A stretch of DNA of 64,000 nt from JAFALK01 sp036500605 (lineage in GTDB: Bacteria; Pseudomonadota; Gammaproteobacteria; Burkholderiales; Burkholderiaceae_C). How positions within the stretch are numbered: position 1 is the stretch's first letter; each line of letters opens with the position of its first letter. Shown in pieces: positions 42,893-51,708 of the stretch. The position numbers were made by a program, and so were the translations under genes. Below the pieces are notes generated by a model, which worked only from the letters and a program-made list of their open reading frames with translations, had not been told where the DNA came from and ran no database searches. The stretch spans positions 351,131-415,130 of the forward strand of contig DASYBU010000002.1 of assembly GCA_036500605.1 (NCBI GenBank). The letters run 5' to 3'.

Positions 42893-42906
42893 TGAAAGCG
42901 CTTTCA
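42893..42906. promoter_or_regulatory. LacI-family operator 4
   Basis: A perfect TGAAAGCGCTTTCA between the divergent lacI and GH1 genes, so autoregulation and control of the glycosidase genes are both possible. Confidence 0.85.
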
Positions 42907-43186
42907 AATACTTTTCAAAGCCCCCACGGGGCTCCTGAAGCGCCTGCGCCTTGCGTTCTCTCACCCCAATGCCAGCTCATTTCATCCGTCCTTCGCGCCG
43001 CGCCGACTCCCGCATCACGCGTCGCCAGGGGCCGGCCGCCGCCACAAGTTTCCGCCCGGTGGGCATTGGCGCGTGGCTCCGGCTCGCGCCCTTTTATTCC
43101 ATGTTCCTGCTCATGGATGCGAAGCAGCACTCATGCGCGGGCGCCTTCAACCTGGTGCCGGCCCGTTACGGCCAGGAATGCTGCTC
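42907..43186. other. Long leader of the GH1 gene
   Basis: Nothing clearly coding is visible. The GH1 frame stays open upstream to 43073 but has no RBS there and no family similarity. A GC-rich palindrome, GGCCGG, and a few hairpins are present without a clear role. Confidence 0.4.
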
Positions 43187-44533
43187 ATGACAACAACAAT
43201 TCCATTGCACCGCCGCTTCCCCGCCGATTTCGTGTGGGGCGTGGCTACCAGCGCCTTCCAGATCGAGGGCGCGGCCCGCGAAGACGGCAAGGGCGAGTCG
43301 ATCTGGGATCGCTTCTGCACCCTGGCCGGCGTGATCGCCGACGGCAGCAATGGCGATGTGGCCTGCGACCACTACCACCGGCTCGAAGAAGACCTCGACC
43401 TGATCGCCAGCCTCGGCGTCAACTGCTATCGCTTCTCGATCGCTTGGCCGCGCGTCCAAGCGCTGGGATCTGGGGCGTGGAACTACAAGGGCATGGCCTT
43501 CTACCAGCGGCTCGTGGACGGGCTTCAGAAGCGCGGCATCCAGGCCTACGCCACGCTCAACCACTGGGATCTGCCACAGGCTCTGCAGGAGCACGGAGGC
43601 TGGGCCCATCGCGACACCGTGCATCGCTTTGTCGACTACGCGCGCTTCGTCGAGGCACAACTCGGCAACGGGCTTGCCGCGACCACGACGCACAACGAGC
43701 CTTGGGTGATGGCCGTGCTCGGCAACGAGAGCGGCAACTTCGCGCCGGGCATCAAGAACCGGGCGACCTGCATGCAGGTGGCACACCATCTGCTGCTGAG
43801 CCACGGCCTGGCGATGCAGGCCCTGCGCGCCGATGGTGCGAAGAGCAAGCTCGGTCTTGTGCTCAATCTTGCTTCGAGTGTGCCGGCCACCCATTCGGCC
43901 GACGATGTAGCCGCTGCGTCGATGGCGGATGCGCGGTCACGGCGTTGGTATGCCGATCCGCTCTTCAAGGGCAGTTATCCGGAGGAGGTGCTCGCTGAGC
44001 TCGGTCGCGATGCGCCCAAGATCGAGGCCGGCGACATGGCCGCGATCGCTCAGCCGATGGACTATCTGGGCGTCAACTACTACACCCGCAGCGTGGTCTC
44101 GGCGAGCGGTGCGGACTGGAATGCCAAGGGCCAGGGCCTGCCGGTCACGGACATGGACTGGGAGATCTATCCCGAGGGCCTGACCGATTTGCTGTGCCTG
44201 CTGCATCGCGACTACGCGCAGAAGTTGCCGCCCGTCTTCATCACCGAGAACGGCGGCGCCTTCAAGGATGCGGCATTGCAAGGCGGCCGAGTCAACGACG
44301 TCGACCGCCTCAACTATCTGCGCGATCACATCACCGCCGTGGCGGACGCGATGGCGCAAGGCGTGCCGATGGCCGGCTACATGGTCTGGAGCCTGATGGA
44401 CAACTTCGAATGGGCGAGCGGCTACCTGAAGCGCTTCGGCATCATCCATGTGGACTACGCCACGCAGGTGCGCACGCCGAAGGCCAGCGCCGAGTGGTAT
44501 CGGGACTTCCTCGCCGACTGGCGCGGCGCCTGA
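43187..44533 (+). CDS. Glycoside hydrolase family 1 beta-glucosidase
   Basis: A 448-residue cytoplasmic enzyme that releases glucose from beta-glucan oligosaccharides. GH1 signatures are FPADFVWGVATSAFQIEG at the start, NHWDLPQAL, the acid/base E171 in THNEPWV, and the nucleophile E354 in ITENGG. YMVWSLMDNFEWASGY closes the barrel. I start it at 43187, where AGGA lies 9 bases upstream; ATG 43178 is also in frame. It follows LacI operator 4 and precedes the GH16 gene by 36 bases. Confidence 0.93.
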   Translation: MTTTIPLHRRFPADFVWGVATSAFQIEGAAREDGKGESIWDRFCTLAGVIADGSNGDVACDHYHRLEEDLDLIASLGVNCYRFSIAWPRVQALGSGAWNYKGMAFYQRLVDGLQKRGIQAYATLNHWDLPQALQEHGGWAHRDTVHRFVDYARFVEAQLGNGLAATTTHNEPWVMAVLGNESGNFAPGIKNRATCMQVAHHLLLSHGLAMQALRADGAKSKLGLVLNLASSVPATHSADDVAAASMADARSRRWYADPLFKGSYPEEVLAELGRDAPKIEAGDMAAIAQPMDYLGVNYYTRSVVSASGADWNAKGQGLPVTDMDWEIYPEGLTDLLCLLHRDYAQKLPPVFITENGGAFKDAALQGGRVNDVDRLNYLRDHITAVADAMAQGVPMAGYMVWSLMDNFEWASGYLKRFGIIHVDYATQVRTPKASAEWYRDFLADWRGA

Positions 44534-44569
44534 CAAGAAAAGCTAACGCACAAACGAGGAGACAGCAGC

Positions 44570-45460
44570 ATGACCATGAAGATTGCTCCGGCACCGAGGC
44601 CCTTCCGCGGCTTGCTTCCACTCATGGCGTTGCTGGCCGGTTGTGGAGGCGGTGGTGGCGCCTCGGCTGCACCGACGCCGACGCCGACGCCGGCACCGGC
44701 TCCCGCGCCGAGCGCCTGGACCCTGGTGTGGAGCGATGAGTTCAACAGCACGGCGGGCACGGCGCCCGACCCGGCGAACTGGAACAGTGAGCTCGGCAAC
44801 AAGGAAGCCGAAGGCTGGGGCAATCACGAGCTCGAGTACTACACGGCCGCGCCGCGCAATGCCTGGCAGGACGGCAACGGCCTGCTGATCATCCAGGCAC
44901 AGAAGACGCCCAACGCCGGCCCCTGCTGGGATGGCAGCTCATGCGGCTATACCTCTGCGCGTTTGCAGACACGCGGCAAGGTCAACTTCACGTACGGCAA
45001 GGTCGAGGCGCGCATCCAGGTGCCGGCGGGCCAAGGTCTGTGGCCGGCCTTCTGGACGCTCGGCGAAACCGGCGACTGGCCGGCCTCGGGCGAACTCGAC
45101 ATCATGGAGTACATCGGCAAGACACCGAACACCGTCTACGGTACGGCGCATGGCCCCGGCTATTCAGGCGCCAACGGCCTCAGCAAGCCATTGGCGGCGA
45201 ACACGCCCTACGCGAGCGACTTCCACGTCTACACGCTGATCAAACGGCCGAACGAGGTGATCTGGCAGGTGGACGGCGTCGAGTACAACCACATCACGCC
45301 AGCCTCATTGCCGACGGGCGGCACGTGGGTGTTCGAGAAGCCGCTGTTCATCCTGCTCAATCTCGCCGTGGGCGGCGACTGGCCCGGCTCGCCCGACGCA
45401 AGCACAGCGTTCCCGGCGCAGATGAAGGTGGATTGGGTGCGGGTCTACAAGGAGAACTGA
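44570..45460 (+). CDS. Glycoside hydrolase family 16 endo-beta-glucanase (laminarinase-like), lipoprotein
   Basis: A 296-residue surface enzyme. The signal peptide ends in a lipobox LLAGC (about residues 21-25), then a Gly run and a Pro/Thr/Ala linker (about 26-50). The GH16 beta-sandwich (about 52-294) contains the catalytic ExDxxE motif as E175, D177 and E180 in GELDIMEYIG. It is preceded by GLWPAFWTLGE and followed by YGTAHGPGYSG. The form fits laminarinase-type cleavage of beta-1,3-glucan. It is co-transcribed with GH1; RBS GAGGAG. Its products would enter through the TonB receptor at 38393. Confidence 0.92.
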   Translation: MTMKIAPAPRPFRGLLPLMALLAGCGGGGGASAAPTPTPTPAPAPAPSAWTLVWSDEFNSTAGTAPDPANWNSELGNKEAEGWGNHELEYYTAAPRNAWQDGNGLLIIQAQKTPNAGPCWDGSSCGYTSARLQTRGKVNFTYGKVEARIQVPAGQGLWPAFWTLGETGDWPASGELDIMEYIGKTPNTVYGTAHGPGYSGANGLSKPLAANTPYASDFHVYTLIKRPNEVIWQVDGVEYNHITPASLPTGGTWVFEKPLFILLNLAVGGDWPGSPDASTAFPAQMKVDWVRVYKEN

Positions 45461-45469
45461 GGCGCCGTC

Positions 45470-46075
45470 CTATTTGGTACTCCCGCCGGCTCTTGCAGAT
45501 GCTTTCCTGCCTTTGTCAGGAGTCTCCTGCGGCGTGATGAAGCCAATTGGTCGCTTGGGTGGATCGGGCTGCGTCATCAATTCACGCAGTGCATCAAACA
45601 CCTCCCTCAGCTGATTGCGCGTATTGCGGCTGAAGGTGTCATGGTTCAGCGTCAGTGCTTCGGTCTTCTCCTCAAGCTCACCCAGGCGCTTCGCCAGATC
45701 GGTGTGCGTGATGGCCAGCTGTCGTACTTTGACAAAGGTGCGCATGATCTCAATGTTCACCGCGATGGCTTGAGGACTGCTGAGCACAGAAGACAGCATC
45801 GCAATACCTTGTTCGGTAAAGGCATACGGAGCGCTGCGCCTACCGCCATGGCCAGAACTTGAGATCACAACTTGTGATCTCAAGTCGGCAAGCTCTGCCG
45901 CGGTCAGCTTGAACATGAAATCTTCAGGGAATCGCGCAATGTTGCGCTTGACCGCCTGGACCAAGGCGCGCGTTTCGACGCCATACAGCTGAGCCAAGTC
46001 AGCATCCAGCATGATCCTCAGCTCACGCAATACATGGATGCGGCGCTGAATCAGACTCTCGGGAGACGCGTTCAT
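45470..46075 (-). CDS. ORF6N domain-containing protein
   Basis: A 201-residue DNA-binding-type protein. The N-terminal ORF6N domain (about residues 6-95) shows IHVLRELRIMLDADLAQLYGVETRALVQAVKRN and FPEDFMFKLT, ending with GGRRSAPYAFTEQGIAMLSSVL. The rest is helical and charged (LAKRLGELEEKTEAL), with a low-complexity tail. The domain is common in phage and prophage genes, but many bacteria carry lone copies. I start it at the ATG at 46075, with GGAGG 6-10 bases upstream. It is convergent with the GH16 gene, 9 bases away. Function unknown. Confidence 0.85.
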   Translation of the reverse strand: MNASPESLIQRRIHVLRELRIMLDADLAQLYGVETRALVQAVKRNIARFPEDFMFKLTAAELADLRSQVVISSSGHGGRRSAPYAFTEQGIAMLSSVLSSPQAIAVNIEIMRTFVKVRQLAITHTDLAKRLGELEEKTEALTLNHDTFSRNTRNQLREVFDALRELMTQPDPPKRPIGFITPQETPDKGRKASARAGGSTK

Positions 46076-46204
46076 CGCCACCTCCCGCGCGCGCGACCGG
46101 CAGGCCAAAGCATCGAAAACAGGTTTTCCATGACGTTGATCGTCACTGCACTCGGGCCCTAGCCGGAATGGCAATTGCCCTAATGATCCTTAGAAACGCA
46201 GCCC

Positions 46205-48028
46205 TCAGAGTCCAACGGTAGCCAGCGATGCAACGAACGTCGGCGCATCCTGGAAGCCCACCACACGCTGCGCAGCTTCCTGCCCCTTGGCATCAAAGAA
46301 GATGATGCCGGGCGGGCCGAAGAGGTTGAACCGCTTGAGCAGTTCTTTGTCGGCGGGTGTGTTCGCAGTTACGTCGGCCTGCAGCAGCAATGCGGACTTG
46401 AGCTTGGCGCGCACGCCGGCATCGGTGAAGGTGTCGCGTTCCATTTCCTTGCAGGACACGCACCAGTCCGCATAGAAATCGAGCATCACGGGCTTGCCGG
46501 CCTTGGCGACAGCCGCATCGAGCTCGGCCACGCTGCTGATGCGCTGGAAATGTACGGCCGTGTCTTCGACCTTCGCCGAACTCACACCGAAGCCCGCGAG
46601 CGGCTTGAGCGGGTCCGTGCCGCCCGTGGCAGCACCGAGCACCTGCATGAGGCCGAAGGCCATCGTGAGCACAGCGACGGTCTTGCGCAGCCAGCCCAGC
46701 GGGCTCAATTGGCGAGCCGCTTCAAACAGACCGAGCATCGCCGCCGAGGCAATCAGCAGCGCGCCCCAAAGCACTTGCGGCAAGGCGCCCGGCAGGATCG
46801 GCTGCACGGTGTAGAGCGCCACGGCCAGCAGCAGCATGCCGAAGAAGTGTTTGACGCCATCCATCCACGCACCGGCACGCGGCAGCAGCGCGCCAGCCGA
46901 AGCGCCGAGCAGCAGCAGCGGAACGCTCATGCCGCAGGCCAGGGCGAAGAGCGCCGTGCCGCCAAGCAAAACGTCACGCGTCTGGCTGATGTAGACCAGC
47001 GCACCGGCCAGCGGCGCGGCCACGCAAGGGCTGACGATCAGGGCCGAGATGCCGCCCATGATGAAGACGCTGAAGACCTTGCCCGCCGGCATGCGTTGCG
47101 AGGCTTCGGACAGACCGCCGGTCAGGCTTGAGGGCAGTTGCAGCTCGTAGGCGCCGAACATCGAAAGCGAGAACAGCACAAGAGCCAGCGAGAACACCGC
47201 CAACACCCACGGCGTTTGCAGTGCCGCGGCAAGACCATGCCCGGCCAGGCCCGCAGCGACGCCGAGCGCCGTGTAGAGCAGCGCCATACCCAACGAGTAA
47301 CTGCTGGCCAGCAGCAGCCCGCGGCTGCGCGTGGCCTGGCCGCTGCCGACAATGATGCTCGAGAGAATCGGCAGCATCGGCAGCACGCAAGGCGTCAGCG
47401 AGAGCAGCACGCCGGCGACAAAGAAAGCGATCACGACGGTCCAGAAGTGGCCCGACTTGAGCGCGCTGTCGATGGCGTTGTCAGCGGCTGCGGGGGCAGG
47501 TGCGGCCGGGCTTGCAAGGACAGCGGGCGTTTCAGCCGGGAGTGCGGTGACCGCAGCCGGCGCAGCATCGATCGTCTCCACTCGCTTGATGCCGGTGGTG
47601 CCGCCGAAGCCGTTGAGCCGGACCTCGAACGTCGTGTTCATCGGCGGGTAGCACAAGCCCTTGACGGCACAACCTTGACCCGTCACTGTCAGCTTGAACG
47701 CGCCGTTAGCTTGGGTGATCGGGATGCGGACCTTGAGCGCGTCGTGATAGATCTCGACCGTCTTCTGGAAGGTCTCATCGAACTTCGACTCGGGCTTGGG
47801 GAACTGAGGCTCGCCCAAGGTCGCGGCTTCCGCCACGGCCTTGAACTGCTCCTTGTACATGTAGTAGCCCGGCGCGATCACCCAGGCGGCTTCGACGGTC
47901 TTGTCGTCCACCGCGTTGAGCGTCAGCTTGAAGGCTTGCTCGGGATCGAGGAAATCATCGGCGTGCGCGGATGACAGACGCAGGGCCAGCAACAGCCCGA
48001 GGAAGACAGCTTTGATGAAACGGCTCAT
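46205..48028 (-). CDS. dsbD: Thiol:disulfide interchange protein DsbD
   Basis: A 607-residue inner-membrane protein that carries electrons from cytoplasmic thioredoxin to periplasmic DsbC/DsbG and cytochrome maturation proteins. It has a signal peptide (ends SSAHADD) and an N-terminal immunoglobulin-like domain with the redox cysteines in GCAVKGLCYPP. A membrane domain of about eight helices contains TPCVLPMLP and SPCVAAPLAG. The C-terminal thioredoxin-like domain has CVSC in YADWCVSCKEME (about residue 520). All three cysteine pairs of DsbD are present. It starts just past the ribosomal operon terminator and has no partner genes nearby. Confidence 0.95.
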   Translation of the reverse strand: MSRFIKAVFLGLLLALRLSSAHADDFLDPEQAFKLTLNAVDDKTVEAAWVIAPGYYMYKEQFKAVAEAATLGEPQFPKPESKFDETFQKTVEIYHDALKVRIPITQANGAFKLTVTGQGCAVKGLCYPPMNTTFEVRLNGFGGTTGIKRVETIDAAPAAVTALPAETPAVLASPAAPAPAAADNAIDSALKSGHFWTVVIAFFVAGVLLSLTPCVLPMLPILSSIIVGSGQATRSRGLLLASSYSLGMALLYTALGVAAGLAGHGLAAALQTPWVLAVFSLALVLFSLSMFGAYELQLPSSLTGGLSEASQRMPAGKVFSVFIMGGISALIVSPCVAAPLAGALVYISQTRDVLLGGTALFALACGMSVPLLLLGASAGALLPRAGAWMDGVKHFFGMLLLAVALYTVQPILPGALPQVLWGALLIASAAMLGLFEAARQLSPLGWLRKTVAVLTMAFGLMQVLGAATGGTDPLKPLAGFGVSSAKVEDTAVHFQRISSVAELDAAVAKAGKPVMLDFYADWCVSCKEMERDTFTDAGVRAKLKSALLLQADVTANTPADKELLKRFNLFGPPGIIFFDAKGQEAAQRVVGFQDAPTFVASLATVGL

Positions 48029-48050
48029 GGCGGCGGATTATCCAGGCATA

Positions 48051-48079
48051 AAAAAAGCCAGCTCGAAAGCTGGCTTTTA
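48051..48079 (-). terminator. Terminator of the ribosomal spc-alpha operon
   Basis: On the minus strand, AAAAGCCAGCT, a 4-base loop and AGCTGGCTTTT form an 11-bp stem followed by a run of seven T. It lies 25 bases after the rplQ stop codon. Confidence 0.9.
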
Positions 48080-48103
48080 TTTATCAGCGACGCTGACGAA
48101 TCA

Positions 48104-48493
48104 TCAATCGACGGCTTCGCCGGCGGTTTCGCCTTCAGCGCGGTCGACCAGTTCAACGTAGGCCATCGGCGCATTGTCGCCAACGCGGAAGCCCATCTTC
48201 AGGATGCGGGTGTAGCCGCCCGGACGCGCCTTGAAACGCGGGCCCAGTTCGTTGAAGAGCTTGGTGACGATGTCGCGGTCGCGCAGGCGGTCGAAAGCCA
48301 GGCGGCGGTTGGCCAGCGTGGGTTCCTTGGCGAGCGTGATCAGAGGCTCGACAACGCGGCGCAGTTCCTTGGCCTTCGGGACCGTGGTCTTGATGGCTTC
48401 GTGCTGCAGCAGCGAGACGCACATATTGCGCAGCATCGCCTTGCGGTGCTCGCTGGTGCGGTTGAGTTTACGGAGACCGTTACGGTGACGCAT
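48104..48493 (-). CDS. rplQ: 50S ribosomal protein L17
   Basis: A 129-residue protein of the large subunit, near the tunnel exit. It starts MRHRNGLRKLNRTSEHRKAM, the invariant L17 N-terminus. Length is as usual for the family. It is the last gene of the alpha operon and lies 186 bases after rpoA, with hairpins in that gap. Confidence 0.97.
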   Translation of the reverse strand: MRHRNGLRKLNRTSEHRKAMLRNMCVSLLQHEAIKTTVPKAKELRRVVEPLITLAKEPTLANRRLAFDRLRDRDIVTKLFNELGPRFKARPGGYTRILKMGFRVGDNAPMAYVELVDRAEGETAGEAVD

Positions 48494-48600
48494 GGTGCTT
48501 TTCCTTTCAATAAATTCTCAGCAGCCGTATCAGGTACTGCCCGAGTGCACCGGGTGACGAAAAACCGCCACCCTTTTAAAAACTCTGTCTTCCCCAGCAG

Positions 48601-48663
48601 AACCCGTAGAACCGGCTTTGCCGGGCTACTGGGTTCGCCCCTAGAGGGGTGGCGCAAAGCGCC
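48601..48663 (-). repeat. Composite hairpin element between rpoA and rplQ
   Basis: Three stems follow one another: AACCCGTAG/CTAC-GGGTT with an inner CCGGC/GCCGG, then CCCCTAGAGGGG (48639-48650), and GGCGCAAAGCGCC (48651-48663). The last stem is followed by GGGG-rich sequence. It looks like a dispersed intergenic (REP-like) repeat, or an mRNA-processing or attenuating structure. Confidence 0.55.
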
Positions 48664-48679
48664 TACGGGGTGGATTCAA

Positions 48680-49669
48680 TTAACGCTTGTCGAGACCTTG
48701 GGGAGGCCAGTTCTCGAGACGAGCACCAAGGGTCAGGCCGCGCGAAGCGAGGACTTCCTTGATTTCGTTGAGCGACTTGCGACCCAGATTCGGGGTCTTC
48801 AGCAGCTCGGTCTCGGTACGCTGGATCAGGTCGCCGATGTAATAGATGTTCTCGGCCTTCAGGCAGTTGGCCGAACGGACGGTGAGTTCGAGCTCGTCGA
48901 CCGGGCGCAGCAGGATCGGGTCGAAGCTGCTGGAACGCTGGGCCGGCTGGTCGAACACGTCGACCAGGTCGGTGCCTTGCAGCTGTGCGAACACGGCGAG
49001 CTGTTCCACCAGGATCTTGGCCGAAGCACGGATCGCTTCCTCGGGCGAGATGGCGCCGTTGGTTTCGATTTCCATGACCAGCTTGTCAAGGTCGGTACGC
49101 TGTTCAACGCGGGCGTTCTCAACGGCGTAGCTGACGCGGCGCACGGGCGAGAACGAAGCATCAAGGACGATGCGACCAATGCTCTTGGTCGGCTCGTCGC
49201 CATAACGGCGCATCGTGCCGGGCACATAGCCACGGCCCTTCTCGACCTTGATCTGCATGTCCAGCTTGCCGCCTTGCGACAGATGGGCGATGGTGTGGTC
49301 GAGGTTGATGATCTCAACGTCGTGCGGGCACTGGATGTCAGCGGCGGTCACAGGACCTTCGCCTTCCTTGCGCAGGACCAGGGTCACTTCTTCACGGTTG
49401 TGAAGACGGAACACCACGCCCTTGAGGTTCAGCATGATGTGAACCACGTCCTCTTGCACGCCGTCGATGGCCGAGTACTCATGGAGCACGCCAGCGATGG
49501 TCACTTCCGTCGGCGCATAACCCACCATCGAGGACAGCAGCACACGGCGCAGGGCATTGCCCAGGGTGTGGCCATAGCCGCGTTCAAACGGCTCCAGAGT
49601 CACCTTGGCGCGATGGCCACCGAGCGGCTCCACATTGATGGATTTGGGCTTGAGCAGATTTGTTTGCAT
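48680..49669 (-). CDS. rpoA: RNA polymerase alpha subunit
   Basis: A 329-residue subunit that nucleates RNA polymerase assembly. The N-terminal assembly domain has FERGYGHTLGNALRRVLLSSM, and the C-terminal domain that binds UP elements and activators has VDELELTVRSANCLKAENI and LNEIKEVLASRGL. Full family length. It lies between rpsD and rplQ as in other bacteria. Confidence 0.98.
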   Translation of the reverse strand: MQTNLLKPKSINVEPLGGHRAKVTLEPFERGYGHTLGNALRRVLLSSMVGYAPTEVTIAGVLHEYSAIDGVQEDVVHIMLNLKGVVFRLHNREEVTLVLRKEGEGPVTAADIQCPHDVEIINLDHTIAHLSQGGKLDMQIKVEKGRGYVPGTMRRYGDEPTKSIGRIVLDASFSPVRRVSYAVENARVEQRTDLDKLVMEIETNGAISPEEAIRASAKILVEQLAVFAQLQGTDLVDVFDQPAQRSSSFDPILLRPVDELELTVRSANCLKAENIYYIGDLIQRTETELLKTPNLGRKSLNEIKEVLASRGLTLGARLENWPPQGLDKR

Positions 49670-49795
49670 GAGGTCTTTCTTTCAATACCCTCGGTTCGTT
49701 ACACCGATAAGGCTGAGGACCAGCCGGGCACGCTTGCCCGGACGAGGAAATGCCGACGCAGCCCAAGACGGGCTTCGCCGGCAACAGGAAACGCA

Positions 49796-50419
49796 TTAAC
49801 GCGAATACAGCTCAACGATCAGCGATTCGTTGATCTCGGCGCCGTGCTCATCACGGTCCGGCGTCTTCTTGAACACGCCTTCGAGCTTCGCGGTGTCAAC
49901 CGTCACCCAAGCCGGCAGGCCGATGGACTCGGCGAGCTTCATGGAGTCGATGATGCGCAGTTGCTTCTTGGACTTTTCACGCACCGCAATAGCGTCACCG
50001 GCCTTGACCAGGTAGGACGCGATATTGACGACTTCACCGTTCACGGTGATGCCCTTGTGCGAGACCAGCTGACGTGCTTCAGCGCGGGTCGAGCCGAAGC
50101 CCATGCGGTAGACGACGTTGTCCAGGCGCGATTCCAGCAGCATCAGCAGGTTGGCACCGGTCGAACCCTTGCGGCGCTCGGCTTCAGCGAAGTAGCGGCG
50201 GAACTGACGCTCCAGCACGCCATACATGCGCTTGACCTTCTGCTTTTCACGCAGTTGCAGACCGAAGTCGGAGGTGCGCTGACCCGAAGTGCGACCGTGT
50301 TGGCCGGGCTTGGTGTCGAACTTGGCCTTGTCCGCGATGGAGCGACGGGCGCTCTTCAGGAACAGGTCGGTGCCTTCACGGCGGGAAAGTTTGGCCTTGG
50401 GGCCGAGGTAACGTGCCAC
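49796..50419 (-). CDS. rpsD: 30S ribosomal protein S4
   Basis: A 207-residue primary 16S rRNA binder. It starts MARYLGPKAKLSRREG, and the S4/RNA-binding domain has LDNVVYRMGFGSTRAEARQLVSH. It contains no cysteines, so it is the zinc-free type. S4 represses the alpha operon in E. coli. Here the gene is preceded by a 279-base leader holding two tandem hairpins. Confidence 0.97.
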   Translation of the reverse strand: MARYLGPKAKLSRREGTDLFLKSARRSIADKAKFDTKPGQHGRTSGQRTSDFGLQLREKQKVKRMYGVLERQFRRYFAEAERRKGSTGANLLMLLESRLDNVVYRMGFGSTRAEARQLVSHKGITVNGEVVNIASYLVKAGDAIAVREKSKKQLRIIDSMKLAESIGLPAWVTVDTAKLEGVFKKTPDRDEHGAEINESLIVELYSR

Positions 50420-50538
50420 TTTGCGTGTCCTTGTTCAATCTGACGCAGCTCCAGCTCGATGCTGGCTGCGCGAGTTCGGCCGGGTCTTTTTATCTGGCTC
50501 GAACGGTGGGCTTACGAAGTCCGAGGACTTCAGCTACT

Positions 50539-50614
50539 CACCGGCACGAACCTTTTCAGGGTCTTGCCGGTGTTGACGGTTCACCGGCACAAACCGTTAA
50601 AGGTCTTGTCGGTG
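50539..50614 (-). promoter_or_regulatory. Two tandem related hairpins in the rpsD leader
   Basis: CACCGGCA/TGCCGGTG (50539-50546 and 50565-50572) and CACCGGCA/TGTCGGTG (50582-50589 and 50607-50614) form two 8-bp stems with similar loops. The second starts 43 bases after the first. They stand in the otherwise empty 279-base gap between rpsK and rpsD, and could be a translational control site for S4. Confidence 0.6.
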
Positions 50615-50698
50615 TCAACGAAATAGCCGACTGTTGCTTGCGCATCAGCCGGCGGTTGGTGAATCGGCGATTATGACACCAATTCGTAATTTCGCAAC

Positions 50699-51103
50699 TT
50701 AGATGCGGCGGCGCTTCTGCGGACGGCAACCGTTGTGCGGCACCGGCGTCACGTCGGAGATCGAGTTGATGCGGATGCCCAGAGCGGCCAGAGCACGCAC
50801 CGAGGATTCGCGACCCGGGCCGGGGCCCTTGATCTTGACGTCAAGGTTCTTGATGCCTTGATCTTGAGCGGCACGACCTGCCACTTCAGCGGCCACCTGG
50901 GCTGCGAAAGGCGTCGACTTGCGCGAGCCCTTGAAGCCTTGACCACCCGACGAAGCCCACGACAGGGCGCCGCCTTGACGGTCGGTGATGGTGATGATCG
51001 TGTTGTTGAACGATGCGTGGACGTGCGCGATGCCGTCAGCAACGTTCTTACGAACCTTCTTGCGGACTCGCTGCGCAGCCGCGTTATTGGGTGCTTTTGC
51101 CAT
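50699..51103 (-). CDS. rpsK: 30S ribosomal protein S11
   Basis: A 134-residue platform protein. It has GIAHVHASFNNTIITITDRQG and ends with DVTPVPHNGCRPQKRRRI, the standard S11 C-terminus. It lies 29 bases after rpsM. Confidence 0.97.
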   Translation of the reverse strand: MAKAPNNAAAQRVRKKVRKNVADGIAHVHASFNNTIITITDRQGGALSWASSGGQGFKGSRKSTPFAAQVAAEVAGRAAQDQGIKNLDVKIKGPGPGRESSVRALAALGIRINSISDVTPVPHNGCRPQKRRRI

Positions 51104-51132
51104 GATGGTCTTCTTTCAGTGCTGAGCGCGAA

Positions 51133-51498
51133 TTACTTCTTGCCGGTAGCCGCCGACTTGCGCGGGCCCTTGCGGGTACGTGCATTCGTGCGGGTACGCT
51201 GACCGCGCATCGGCAGGCCACGGCGATGACGGAAACCGCGGTAGCAACCGAGGTCCATCAAGCGCTTGATGTTGATCGACATCTCGCGGCGCAGATCGCC
51301 TTCGATGGTCATGCGGCCGACTTCTTCGCGGATCTTTTCCAGATCAGCGTCAGTCAGGTCCTTGACCTTCTTGTCGAACGGGATACCGCAAGCAGTGCAG
51401 ACCTTCTGAGCGGTCGTACGGCCAATGCCGTAGATCGAAGTCAGACCGATCTCGGTGTGCTTTTGCGGCGGAATGTTAATACCAGCAATACGTGCCAT
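51133..51498 (-). CDS. rpsM: 30S ribosomal protein S13
   Basis: A 121-residue head protein that contacts the P-site tRNA. It starts MARIAGINIPPQKHTEIGLT and has RGLPMRGQRTRTNARTRKGP near the end. It follows rpmJ by 37 bases. Confidence 0.97.
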   Translation of the reverse strand: MARIAGINIPPQKHTEIGLTSIYGIGRTTAQKVCTACGIPFDKKVKDLTDADLEKIREEVGRMTIEGDLRREMSINIKRLMDLGCYRGFRHRRGLPMRGQRTRTNARTRKGPRKSAATGKK

Positions 51499-51535
51499 TT
51501 GCGTCCTCTAATTCGCTCTAGTCGTGCTGCAGCAA

Positions 51536-51649
51536 TCAGCCTTGGCGCTGCTTGTGACGGGGGTCGGTGCAGATCACACGCACCACGCCCTTGCGGCGGA
51601 TGATCTTGCAATTGCGGCACATTTGCTTAACGGATGCCGAAACTTTCAT
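51536..51649 (-). CDS. rpmJ: 50S ribosomal protein L36
   Basis: A 37-residue protein starting MKVSASVKQMCRNCKIIRRK and ending DPRHKQRQG. The zinc ligands C11, C14, C27 and H32 are present, so it is the zinc-binding form. It lies between infA and rpsM, the standard place. Confidence 0.95.
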   Translation of the reverse strand: MKVSASVKQMCRNCKIIRRKGVVRVICTDPRHKQRQG

Positions 51650-51708
51650 GGTCTGCTCCTTCGCCTCTACTCTTTAATGCTCAAAACGCGTCCGGGACTG
51701 ATTGAAGC

